Shown: positions 1 to 6,780, counted from the first letter of the stretch. The stretch: DNA of 6,781 nt from Chryseobacterium gleum (GCA_945897395.1 CAMDFE010000081.1:1-6781), one strand, 5' to 3'. Notes: generated by a model from the letters alone, not told the origin. Numbers and translations are program-made.

Positions 1-1
1 A

Positions 2-54
2 CTTGCGCAGCATCTTTCGAAGAATCTTACGCAGTATCTTGCTTCCAGCATCTT
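2..54 (+). repeat. Imperfect 24-bp-spaced direct repeat in the signal-peptide region
   Basis: CTTGCGCAGCATCTT at 2-16 recurs as CTTACGCAGTATCTT at 26-40 (13 of 15 bases identical). A third, shortened copy, CTTCCAGCATCTT, lies at 42-54. The 24-base period equals eight codons, and the protein shows it as LAQHLSKN followed by LTQYLASS. It looks like a small in-frame duplication in the n-region of the PorP-like signal peptide. The true start lies outside the window, so more copies could lie upstream. Confidence 0.4.
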
Positions 55-970
55 GCTTGCTTCGATTCTGCTATTCGCTGTGACATCTCAAGCTCAACAA
101 TACCCACGCAGAACATTATTCATGGTGAATCCGTATGCCGTGAATCCCGCTGCAGCCGGAGTGAATAGAGACATTCCGTTGTATACCACTTATCGCTCCC
201 AGTGGAACGGAACAAATACACATCCGAAAACATTCTTCTTAACAGCGAACAAGCAACTGCCAAATGGATTCGCTATTGGAAGTGTTTTGTTTCAAGACAA
301 GACGGGTGCTTACTCAACCACGTCATTCGAATTTAGTGGAGCCTCACACATTGCCATTAATCGCAAGCAGTCTCTTGCTTTTGGAATCAGCGGTATAGGA
401 ACGCAATATGTTTTCGATTTGAGCAACGCTGTTGTGCAAGATCCGAATGATCTTGCCTTGGGAGGCGGTGTGCAACAGTCTTCCTTTTCATTGAATGCGA
501 ATGCCGGAATGATGCTGTACGGACAGAATTATTTTTTCGGGGTGAGCGTGCCGTATATCCTTCAACCTAAATTAAATTTTGGAAGTGGAAACATCAATGA
601 ACGAGTGATTCGACATTACCAATTGATGGGATCATACGAATTCAGTTTAACGAAAGATTTGGGGCTAGCAACGAGCGTCTTTACGAGATTTACAGAGGTG
701 ACCCCTATGCAAGTTGACTTGAATGCGATGTTGAATTACAAGCGCGAATTGTGTTTCGGATTAACCTATCGTCCGAAAGCCGCATGGGCCGTCCTATTCG
801 GATGGAAGTTCGAAGGATACTCGCTCTGGTATTCGTATGAAATGAATGCAGGCGTGTCGAAAGCGCTTGGATTTAGCTCACATGAATTCACTTTAGGGTA
901 CACCATAAAAGCACCACGCGGATTCCGTCAGAAAACATTAACGCAAAAACGCGGACTTTTAACGTTGTAG
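2..970 (+). CDS. PorP/SprF family type IX secretion system membrane protein, 5' partial
   Basis: This is an outer-membrane beta-barrel protein of the PorP/SprF family; members work with the T9SS or with attachment and export of surface adhesins. Visible family marks (numbered from the TTG at 53) are the segment after the signal peptide, QQYPRRTLFMVNPYAVNPAA (residues 15-34), matching the family's 'QQ..F..YM.NP...NPA.AG' pattern, then YRSQWNG (47-53) and alternating hydrophobic strands to about residue 286. A short basic tail (287-305) follows the last strand. The only start codon visible in frame is the TTG at 53, which would give a signal peptide without a charged n-region. The frame stays open to the window edge and adds a Lys-containing n-region before LLASILLFAVTSQA, so I infer the true start is upstream. 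The length from the edge, about 322 residues, is normal for the family. The dehydrogenase gene follows after 17 nt. Family call is firm; the exact role (PorP, SprF or a paralogue serving one adhesin) is unknown. Confidence 0.85.
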   Translation, partial: LAQHLSKNLTQYLASSILLASILLFAVTSQAQQYPRRTLFMVNPYAVNPAAAGVNRDIPLYTTYRSQWNGTNTHPKTFFLTANKQLPNGFAIGSVLFQDKTGAYSTTSFEFSGASHIAINRKQSLAFGISGIGTQYVFDLSNAVVQDPNDLALGGGVQQSSFSLNANAGMMLYGQNYFFGVSVPYILQPKLNFGSGNINERVIRHYQLMGSYEFSLTKDLGLATSVFTRFTEVTPMQVDLNAMLNYKRELCFGLTYRPKAAWAVLFGWKFEGYSLWYSYEMNAGVSKALGFSSHEFTLGYTIKAPRGFRQKTLTQKRGLLTL

Positions 971-987
971 TTATTATATTCGTGGCT

Positions 988-2406
988 ATGAAAAAAATAG
1001 CATTGTTATTCTCTCTTATTTGTGCCATTCAAATAAGTGCGCAAACTTGGCAGGTTGGAAATACAACACTTACTGAAAGTGATGTAGTAACGGGTTTAAG
1101 TGTTCCATGGGAAATGGTTTGGGGACCCGATGATTTCATCTGGTGCACCACGCGTGTTGGAAACGTATTGCGAATAGATCCTTCAACAGGAACGTATACT
1201 TCAATCCTAGATAAAACATCTTTAATTCCATATAGCGGTAGCAGCGAGCCAGGAATGTTAGGAATGGTTCTTCATCCAGATTTTTTAAACACTCCGAAAG
1301 TATACGTGGTGTACAACTACACACAGGGAAATTCGGTAAAAGAGCGTTTGTCTATGTTCGATTGGGACGGAACATCTTTGGTGAATGAAGTTCAATTGAT
1401 TAACGCGATAGGCGGAAATTCAATTCACAACGGTTCACGTTTGGTAATTAGCCAAGATCAAAAAATAATCATGTCTACGGGTGACACCGGAGACGGCGGA
1501 GTGAGTTCACAGAACCTATCTTCGTTGAACGGAAAGATGTTGCGTATTAATTTAGATGGAAGCATTCCTAGTGATAATCCAGATCCAGCTTCTTACGTTT
1601 ATTCATACGGACACCGCAATTCGCAAGGATTAGCAGTTGGTCCAACAGGAATCATTTATTCATCGGAGCACGGTCAAAACAGCAGCGATGAATTCAATAT
1701 TATTGAAGCTGGAAGAAACTACGGTTGGCCTACCGTTCAAGGTGCTTGTAACACTACCGCTGAAATTGCATATTGCACAACGAATAACGTTAAAGAGCCG
1801 CTAATCGAATGGTCTCCTTGTCGCGCCGTTAACGGAATTGAATACTACAATCACCCTGCAATCCCAGAATGGAATAACTGTATTCTTATGGCTGTGTTGG
1901 GCGGAATACCTAATAGTTATGAGCGAATGACAGTTCTGCATTTGAGCGCAGATGGTTTGTCGCTTACAACAGCAGACGTGAGTGGTTCGAACACCAACTC
2001 AGATGCATTCTTTCAAAGCTTCAACAAACGTCTTCGCGACATTTGTGTGAATCCACATGACGGTTCTGTATATATCGCATTGAATGGATCATCGTATCCA
2101 GGCTCTGGTCCAAACACCATTAAGAAATTCCAAAACTTAGTTTGGGCAGGAATTCAAAACGAAGGTGTTTCTCAGAACTTAAATGTTTATCCAAATCCAG
2201 CTTCAGAAAGAGTAACAGTTGAATTCTCTTCGAATCAATTGGGTGGAAATTATTCAGTGTATTCATTCTCAGGAGCATTAATGGCTGAAGGAAAGATTGC
2301 AACGTTGAAAAATGAATTGAATGTTTCTGAATGGTCGAAAGGAAATTACTTCGTGGTTTCTGAATCTTCTATTGGAACAACATCTAAGACGTTTATCGTT
2401 CAGTAA
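988..2406 (+). CDS. PQQ-dependent sugar dehydrogenase (GSDH family) with T9SS type A sorting domain
   Basis: A predicted secreted quinoprotein that oxidises a sugar or other aldose/alcohol using pyrroloquinoline quinone; substrate and electron acceptor cannot be read from the sequence. The product is 472 residues. Residues 1-18 form a signal peptide (MKKIALLFSLICAIQISA, then Q). A six-bladed beta-propeller of the GSDH family spans about 25-383. Its signatures are IHNGSRL with the likely catalytic base His147, STGDTGDGG (163-171), LNGKMLRINLDGSIPSDNP (180-198), YGHRN with the PQQ-contacting Arg210 and Asn211, SSEHGQNSSDEFNII (225-239) and NYGWP (244-248). Cysteines at 53, 254, 263, 278, 298 and 353 may form disulphides. 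The C-terminus, LNVYPNPA (398-405) through KTFIVQ, is a type A T9SS sorting domain, so export across the outer membrane is predicted. I chose the ATG at 988 over the in-frame GTG at 982 because MKK begins a standard signal peptide. The receptor's putative ATG lies 3 nt after the stop. Confidence 0.9.
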   Translation: MKKIALLFSLICAIQISAQTWQVGNTTLTESDVVTGLSVPWEMVWGPDDFIWCTTRVGNVLRIDPSTGTYTSILDKTSLIPYSGSSEPGMLGMVLHPDFLNTPKVYVVYNYTQGNSVKERLSMFDWDGTSLVNEVQLINAIGGNSIHNGSRLVISQDQKIIMSTGDTGDGGVSSQNLSSLNGKMLRINLDGSIPSDNPDPASYVYSYGHRNSQGLAVGPTGIIYSSEHGQNSSDEFNIIEAGRNYGWPTVQGACNTTAEIAYCTTNNVKEPLIEWSPCRAVNGIEYYNHPAIPEWNNCILMAVLGGIPNSYERMTVLHLSADGLSLTTADVSGSNTNSDAFFQSFNKRLRDICVNPHDGSVYIALNGSSYPGSGPNTIKKFQNLVWAGIQNEGVSQNLNVYPNPASERVTVEFSSNQLGGNYSVYSFSGALMAEGKIATLKNELNVSEWSKGNYFVVSESSIGTTSKTFIVQ

Positions 2407-2409
2407 TAA

Positions 2410-2481
2410 ATGAAGAATATTTTTATTTGGAAGACAGCAAAGTGGGTTTCACTTTGCTGTTTTTTTTTTTTTGGTGAGTAA
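2410..2481 (+). other. Out-of-frame signal peptide start of the downstream TonB-dependent receptor
   Basis: After tandem TAA TAA stops, an ATG at 2410 opens MKNIFIWKTAKWVSLCC, continues with four Phe from the T run, then Gly-Glu and a TAA at 2479. In this frame it is only a 23-residue peptide. The receptor body frame, read through the same T run, continues LVSNELFAQ/IVPR, which is a typical signal-peptide end. Removing one of the 13 T, or adding two, fuses both parts into a complete signal peptide (charged n-region, hydrophobic core, A-Q end) and an 805-residue receptor. I therefore read this segment as the true 5' end of that gene, displaced by a homopolymer length difference. It could alternatively be a leader peptide over an attenuator. 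The sequence alone does not separate error, phase variation and slippage. Confidence 0.75.
2434..2472 (+). terminator. Terminator-like hairpin plus T13 inside the receptor's signal-peptide codons
   Basis: ACAGCAAAGTG (2434-2444), a five-base loop GGTTT (2445-2449) and the exact reverse complement CACTTTGCTGT (2450-2460) form a perfect 11-bp stem. It is followed at once by 13 T (2460-2472, the first T shared with the stem). By form this is a strong Rho-independent terminator, 27 nt after the dehydrogenase stop. Its position is odd, because it overlaps the codons that best explain the receptor's signal peptide. It may end most dehydrogenase transcripts and lower receptor expression, act as an attenuator relieved by translation of the leader codons, or stimulate slippage in the T run. 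Confidence 0.8.
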
Positions 2482-4828
2482 TGAATTGTTTGCTCAAATA
2501 GTTCCGCGCTCAGAGCCTGTTGAAGTCCTCGAGGATTCTGTATTGGTAACCATAGAGGTTTATGACAGTTACTCCGGATATCCTATTCAGGCAATAGCAA
2601 AGAAAGAAAGTCTGTCTTTTAAATGCAATGAATTAGGAAGAGTTTCAATTTATTGCAGAAACAAGCAGTCTATTTATTTTTTTGCTGAAGGTTTTGGCGA
2701 TCGTGCATTCTTTCTTGAATCGATTGCAGAAGTGAACAAGAACGAAGTCTTTCGTTTAGATATGTATCCCATTTCAAAGCAAATGGAAGCGCTTACTGTT
2801 GTTGGTTACAACATCAAGCGCAGTAACCTCAGCACCCCAGCCAGCATTGGACTTGTGAAAGTTAATGCGCATTATGGCGATGGATCTTCTTTACAAAATG
2901 CCTTCAATTCGGTTAGCGGCGTGTCTTACGATTCACGTGGTTATGGAGGAAGCACACGCTTGAACATTCGCGGAAGTTTTTTCAGAGCGCCAACTACCAT
3001 CCGAAATGTCAAGATGTATTGGAAAGGAATAGCATTAACGAGCGCAGATGGACAATCGCCTTTGGAGATTGTAGATCCTTCGAATGTTGCCAACGCGAAT
3101 ATCTTGAAAGGTCCGGGCAGTGGGGTTTGGGGAAATGGAACTGGAGGAGTTGTTCTTTTTACGCCTTTTTCATTGAACCAGTCGGTATATGCAAAGACGC
3201 AATACGAACAAGGCGAATTCGGCTACAGTAAATCTGTTTTTCAAGCGGGTGTGAGTAAGAATGGATTCAGTTTAATGGTAAGTCAAGTGAATCAGGAAAC
3301 GAACGGCTATCGCGATCAAGAAGCGAACAAAAAAGAACAAACCTTAATCGAATTTTCAGCCAATACGAAACGTTGGAAACATTATGTCATGGCCATGCGC
3401 TACAAGGGCTATTGGGAATTGCCCGGTGCAATTTCTGCATCGCAGATCGCTGTGAATCCCCGTCAGGCCAATGCCTTCAGTATGGCGAATAACGCGCACG
3501 TAGATCGTTCAAGAGACATGGTCGGTTATTCTGGCGAGTTTATTTCGAAGAAAAATTTTCTTCTTGAGCTATCAGCGAATCTCTTTCAAACCGAAAAAAT
3601 AAATCCTTACGGTACCTCCGCTCCTTCAAGTGGATACAAAGACGAGAGTGCTAAAGGAAACGGAGAGCGAGCGGTCTTATCAAAATCCTTCGACCTAAAT
3701 AAAAAGGGTAACTTTCCAATCAAGTTGAAGTCATCAATAGGAGAAGAAATTCAGTTTGAGAATTTTAACTTAAACGAATTCGGATTGTTGAACGGGGAGT
3801 CGAGCGGTGTTTCTAAATACAATTTCAATGTAGATTATATCACTTCGAATTTTTTCTATCAGGTGGAAGCGGAAGTGGCAAAGCGATTGTTCGCAACGGC
3901 TTCTGTGGGTTTGAACAACACACAAGCGCGCATCACAGGAACTTCAAAAGATGCTGCCCAGCAATTGGTAGTGATAGAGGCTTACACAAACGCGAATCCG
4001 CAAGCAAGGCTTTATCCGAATGTTGGAATCAGTTATTCGCTTTCAAGAAATGAAAAATCAGGAGATTGGAATGTATTCGGAAATTACAGCACAGGAAGCA
4101 GTGCGCCCACGATCTTTGAGCAATACGATTATTCCAAACAATATTTGAATGAAAATTTGAAAAATGAATTCGCTCGTAATGTTGAAGTAGGGGTGAAAGG
4201 TGCAGGGAAAATGTGGTTCGTTGAAATGAGTATTTACGATCAACAAATCACGGATGCCATTGTTCCGAAGGAAACCTTGTTTAATGGCTATTATGCAACC
4301 TACATCAACGCTGGTAAGTTGGTTCAGCGAGGCATGGAGTTTACCGGAAGTGGCAATGTTGAGTTGGAGAGAGTGCGCCTTTACGGTTGGGTGAGCGGTT
4401 CTTGGACGAACTATGAATTGCTAGACGAGAGTGGTTCGGGAAGAATGCCAGGTATGCCTTTGGCGCAGTGTAACGGCGGATTGAATTTTACCGGGTTTTA
4501 TGGATTCGGTTGGTCTGTTACAAATCAATGGACAGACAAGGCACCGTTGAATTCGACTCAAACCGAATGGTCTGCAGCGAGAAACGTTTTAAATTCTGAA
4601 TTCACTTACACACATACATTTATTCGACGTGACCAAGTTGCCGGAGATTATGATCTAGTTACTCGAGTTCGTTCTTTAGGTTCAATTAACATCAATGCTG
4701 GAGCGAACAATGTCTTGAATACCAATTACACCACTTTCTATCAATTGAATGGTGTGGGTGGAAGGTTCTTCAACCCAATGGCGAGAAGAAATTTTTATTC
4801 AGGAATAACACTGCGAATCTTCTTGTAA
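2471..4828 (+). CDS. TonB-dependent outer-membrane receptor, YncD/PqqU-like, with displaced 5' end
   Basis: A TonB-dependent active transporter of the outer membrane, 785 residues in this frame. Residues (from the TTG at 2471): the tail of a signal peptide, VSNELFAQ (2-9); a divergent carboxypeptidase-regulatory-like beta-sandwich domain (about 25-100); the plug (about 138-235) with LNIRG (164-168), ILKGPGSGVWGNGTGGVVLF (211-230) and DGQS (193-196); then a 22-strand-type barrel ending in GGRFFNPMARRNFYSG and a closing Phe-Leu. Segments recalled from E. coli YncD/PqqU align by eye: RG....R.....R..K.Y..GI..T..DGQ in the plug, NGYRD (278-282), ELPG (316-319) and NPRQA (329-333). These traits are shared with some siderophore receptors, so the substrate is uncertain; PQQ is suggested by the adjacent dehydrogenase. 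No credible start exists in this frame: the TTG sits in a T run and would remove the signal peptide. The real start is probably the ATG at 2410. The next gene follows after 9 nt. Confidence 0.88.
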   Translation: MVSNELFAQIVPRSEPVEVLEDSVLVTIEVYDSYSGYPIQAIAKKESLSFKCNELGRVSIYCRNKQSIYFFAEGFGDRAFFLESIAEVNKNEVFRLDMYPISKQMEALTVVGYNIKRSNLSTPASIGLVKVNAHYGDGSSLQNAFNSVSGVSYDSRGYGGSTRLNIRGSFFRAPTTIRNVKMYWKGIALTSADGQSPLEIVDPSNVANANILKGPGSGVWGNGTGGVVLFTPFSLNQSVYAKTQYEQGEFGYSKSVFQAGVSKNGFSLMVSQVNQETNGYRDQEANKKEQTLIEFSANTKRWKHYVMAMRYKGYWELPGAISASQIAVNPRQANAFSMANNAHVDRSRDMVGYSGEFISKKNFLLELSANLFQTEKINPYGTSAPSSGYKDESAKGNGERAVLSKSFDLNKKGNFPIKLKSSIGEEIQFENFNLNEFGLLNGESSGVSKYNFNVDYITSNFFYQVEAEVAKRLFATASVGLNNTQARITGTSKDAAQQLVVIEAYTNANPQARLYPNVGISYSLSRNEKSGDWNVFGNYSTGSSAPTIFEQYDYSKQYLNENLKNEFARNVEVGVKGAGKMWFVEMSIYDQQITDAIVPKETLFNGYYATYINAGKLVQRGMEFTGSGNVELERVRLYGWVSGSWTNYELLDESGSGRMPGMPLAQCNGGLNFTGFYGFGWSVTNQWTDKAPLNSTQTEWSAARNVLNSEFTYTHTFIRRDQVAGDYDLVTRVRSLGSININAGANNVLNTNYTTFYQLNGVGGRFFNPMARRNFYSGITLRIFL

Positions 4829-4837
4829 ATTTGTAAC

Positions 4838-5314
4838 ATGTTCAGAAAGGCATTTTTCTTCGTTTTATTTGTTGCATTTGGAATGGCAGGTTGCAAACCA
4901 ACGCCCATTGCTGAAGCCAATTTCAAATTCGATGAAAGCCTTCAATGGAAAAAAAGTGAGCCCGTTTCGTTGAAGTTAGATATTCGCGAAAATGCGGAAC
5001 CTTGCGAGTTGTATCTCGATGTTCGTTACACCACACTGTTTCCTTTCGATAAATTGGAATTGCACATCAAAGAAATTTCGGACCAAGGCGTTGTTGTTCC
5101 TCGCGATGTGACTATTGAAATACGCGATAAGGATGGATTCGTCGGAGACATCAGTGGAGATCTTGGGGACATTGAGCGCGTATTAGATTCGAATAAGCAT
5201 TACGAAGATCACGGCGTTTATACCTATGAGATTTCGTTCAATCATCCAGTTGATGTGTTGTTGGGAATTATGGAACTTCGTCTGCGCGCTGTTCCGAAGC
5301 AAAAGAAATCATGA
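4838..5314 (+). CDS. gldH: GldH-like gliding motility lipoprotein
   Basis: A 158-residue predicted lipoprotein resembling GldH, which Bacteroidota need for gliding and which is linked to the Gld/T9SS machinery. The N-terminus has basic residues at 3-4, a hydrophobic core and the lipobox MAGC, giving Cys19 as the lipidated residue after signal peptidase II cleavage. The rest follows the GldH pattern as I know it: a W-K..PV.. strand (37-47), a Y-L-VR segment leading to FPFDKLELHI (about 69-78), a D-G-F-G-GD region (about 100-112) corresponding to GldH 'G.WLG.G.GD', a GVYTYEISF strand, and a C-terminal LLGIMELRLRA that matches 'L.GI..VGL.I'. Length fits the family. The match is by pattern, not strong identity, so a different GldH-fold lipoprotein is possible. 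The start ATG lies 9 nt after the receptor stop, and its TGA overlaps the mtaB ATG, which suggests translational coupling. Confidence 0.68.
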   Translation: MFRKAFFFVLFVAFGMAGCKPTPIAEANFKFDESLQWKKSEPVSLKLDIRENAEPCELYLDVRYTTLFPFDKLELHIKEISDQGVVVPRDVTIEIRDKDGFVGDISGDLGDIERVLDSNKHYEDHGVYTYEISFNHPVDVLLGIMELRLRAVPKQKKS

Positions 5315-6564
5315 GAGACTTTAAGACATTTTCATTTCATACACTCGGATGTAAACTGAACTTCTCGGAATCGAGCACACTGGCGCGCGATTTTCAAGAG
5401 CAGGGTTACGGCAGAGTGGAGTTGGAGGAAGGTCCAGACGTCTTGGTCATCAACACCTGCAGCGTAACCGATGAAGCCGATCAGAAATGTCGCTACACCG
5501 TGCGACGAGCGAAGCGTTCCAATCCGAATGTCTTCATTGCGGTTATCGGTTGCTATGCTCAGTTAAAGCCAGAAGAAATTTCTAAGATTGAAGGCGTGAA
5601 TGTGGTGTTGGGTGCGAATGAGAAATTCAATTTGATAGATCGCATTAAAGCCTATGACGAATCGGAAGGGAAAATATTTGCGGGAGAGATTAAAGATGTG
5701 AAGGAATTCATTCCTTCATTTTCATCTGGAGATAGAACACGAACCTTCTTGAAGGTTCAGGATGGATGCAATTATTTCTGCGCCTTCTGCACCATTCCTT
5801 TGGCGCGAGGAAGATCGCGCAGTGCGAATGTGGAATCAACAATTGAAGAGGCGAAGAAGGCCATTGTAGGCGGTGCGAAAGAGATTGTTCTAACCGGAGT
5901 GAACATTGGTGATTTTGGAACGGCTCACAACGAAACGTTGTTGGATTTAATTCAGAAGCTCGATGAGTTGGAAGGAATTGAGCGTTATCGCATAAGCAGT
6001 ATTGAACCGAATTTATTGACGAATGAAATTATTTCATTCGTGTCTACTTCAAAATATTTCATGCCTCATTTTCATATTCCTCTTCAAAGTGGAAGCGATG
6101 AAATATTGAAAGGCATGCGTCGCAGATATAGAACTGATTCGTATCGTGAAAGAATTACATCAATTAAATCTACCATGCCACATGCATGCATTGGCGTAGA
6201 TGTGATCGTTGGTTTCCCTGGAGAAACCAATGAGTGCTTCAATGAAACCGTTGATTTTTTGAAAGATTTAGACGTTTCGTATTTACATGTGTTTACCTAC
6301 AGCGAGCGCGCGAATACGACTGCGTTGCGCATTGAAGACATTGTCCCCATGGAAGTTCGTAATGAACGGAATAAAATTCTAAGGTTGTTGAGTGCAAAGA
6401 AGCGCGTCGCGTTTGATGCATCTTTTAAGGGACAAATTATGCCAGTGCTGTGGGAAAGCGTAGATGATGAAAACATGATTGCGGGTTTCACACCGAATTA
6501 CATCAAAGTGCGAAAACCCGCAAGTCAGTTCGTTTCGAATGAAACGAGAGAGGTTGAATTATAG
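5311..6564 (+). CDS. mtaB: tRNA t6A37 methylthiotransferase MtaB
   Basis: A radical-SAM enzyme that adds a methylthio group at C2 of N6-threonylcarbamoyladenosine 37 in ANN-decoding tRNAs, forming ms2t6A. It acts in the cytoplasm and carries two [4Fe-4S] clusters. The N-terminal UPF0004 domain shows TLGCKLN (Cys14), NTCSVT (Cys50) and GCYAQ (Cys81), binding the auxiliary cluster. The radical-SAM motif is C153-NYF-C157-AF-C160, followed by IPLARGRSRS, LTGVNIGDFG (194-203), HIPLQSGSD (255-263), VGFPGE (300-305) and FTYSER (328-333). A TRAM RNA-binding domain occupies about 372-417. The NTCSVT and ARGRSRS forms and the overall pattern point to MtaB rather than MiaB or RimO. At 417 residues it is slightly short for the family but complete. 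The ATG overlaps the gldH stop as ATGA, so it is probably translationally coupled. Apart from cotranscription I see no functional link to the upstream genes. Confidence 0.94.
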   Translation: MRDFKTFSFHTLGCKLNFSESSTLARDFQEQGYGRVELEEGPDVLVINTCSVTDEADQKCRYTVRRAKRSNPNVFIAVIGCYAQLKPEEISKIEGVNVVLGANEKFNLIDRIKAYDESEGKIFAGEIKDVKEFIPSFSSGDRTRTFLKVQDGCNYFCAFCTIPLARGRSRSANVESTIEEAKKAIVGGAKEIVLTGVNIGDFGTAHNETLLDLIQKLDELEGIERYRISSIEPNLLTNEIISFVSTSKYFMPHFHIPLQSGSDEILKGMRRRYRTDSYRERITSIKSTMPHACIGVDVIVGFPGETNECFNETVDFLKDLDVSYLHVFTYSERANTTALRIEDIVPMEVRNERNKILRLLSAKKRVAFDASFKGQIMPVLWESVDDENMIAGFTPNYIKVRKPASQFVSNETREVEL

Positions 6565-6780
6565 TTTTCTAAACCAAGTCACAAAAGGTATTGGTGTATA
6601 CTTGTCGTTGATCCTAATTCCTGCAAGGGTAAACTGCACGGATCTTCCTTCACCTTGACTGGTGCGAAATGCAGGCATTAAAATGAGAAAGGACTTGCTG
6701 TTGACGCTAGGTGTAACAACTGTTGTCAAAATGCCTGCAGGATTGTATTGATCGGTAGAAGTAGTCCCATCCGTTTTCAG
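6559..6780 (-). CDS. Unrecognised protein, C-terminal 73 residues of a gene entering from the right edge
   Basis: The - strand frame ending with TAA at 6561-6559 is free of stops to the window edge (73 codons), while the other two - frames carry several stops. The peptide begins LKTDGTTSTDQYNPAG and continues through SKSFLILMPAF (residues 29-39), GRSVQFTLAGIRIND (46-60) and the end TPIPFVTWFRKL. Alternating hydrophobic strands separated by Gly/Asn/Asp turns suggest an all-beta fold, and the basic-aromatic C-terminus is not a T9SS sorting motif. I do not recognise the family. It converges on mtaB and its last two codons, including the stop, overlap the mtaB end by 6 nt, with no terminator hairpin between them. 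Its start lies beyond the window. Confidence 0.72.
   Translation of the reverse strand: MKTDGTTSTDQYNPAGILTTVVTPSVNSKSFLILMPAFRTSQGEGRSVQFTLAGIRINDKYTPIPFVTWFRKL

Noticed and set aside
975..982. TATATTCG before the dehydrogenase as a promoter -7 element
   Set aside because: It has one mismatch to TAnnTTTG, no clear -33 partner and almost no room for a leader before the ATG at 988.
982..984. GTG start for the dehydrogenase
   Set aside because: It adds only Met-Ala before MKKIALLFSL. The ATG at 988 gives a standard Bacteroidota signal peptide.
1136..1324. Antisense open frame inside the dehydrogenase, and similar ones at 2120-2302, 4058-4246 and 6297-6491
   Set aside because: Each is short, lies wholly within a strongly supported gene on the other strand, and has no recognisable motif.
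2471..2473. TTG as the start of the TonB-dependent receptor
   Set aside because: It lies at the end of a T13 run behind a terminator-like hairpin, has no ribosome-binding context and leaves only VSNELFAQ of the signal peptide. An outer-membrane receptor needs a full signal peptide, which is present from 2410 in another frame.
3019..3231. A 70-codon + strand frame inside the receptor gene
   Set aside because: It is a shadow of the plug-domain coding sequence, with an unnatural Trp/Cys/Arg-rich composition.
4826..4833. TAAATTTG, a match to the Bacteroidota -7 promoter form TAnnTTTG, before the GldH-like gene
   Set aside because: It overlaps the receptor stop, lies only 4 nt before the ATG, and I see no TTTG-type -33 element at the right distance. 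Probably chance in an AT-rich gap.
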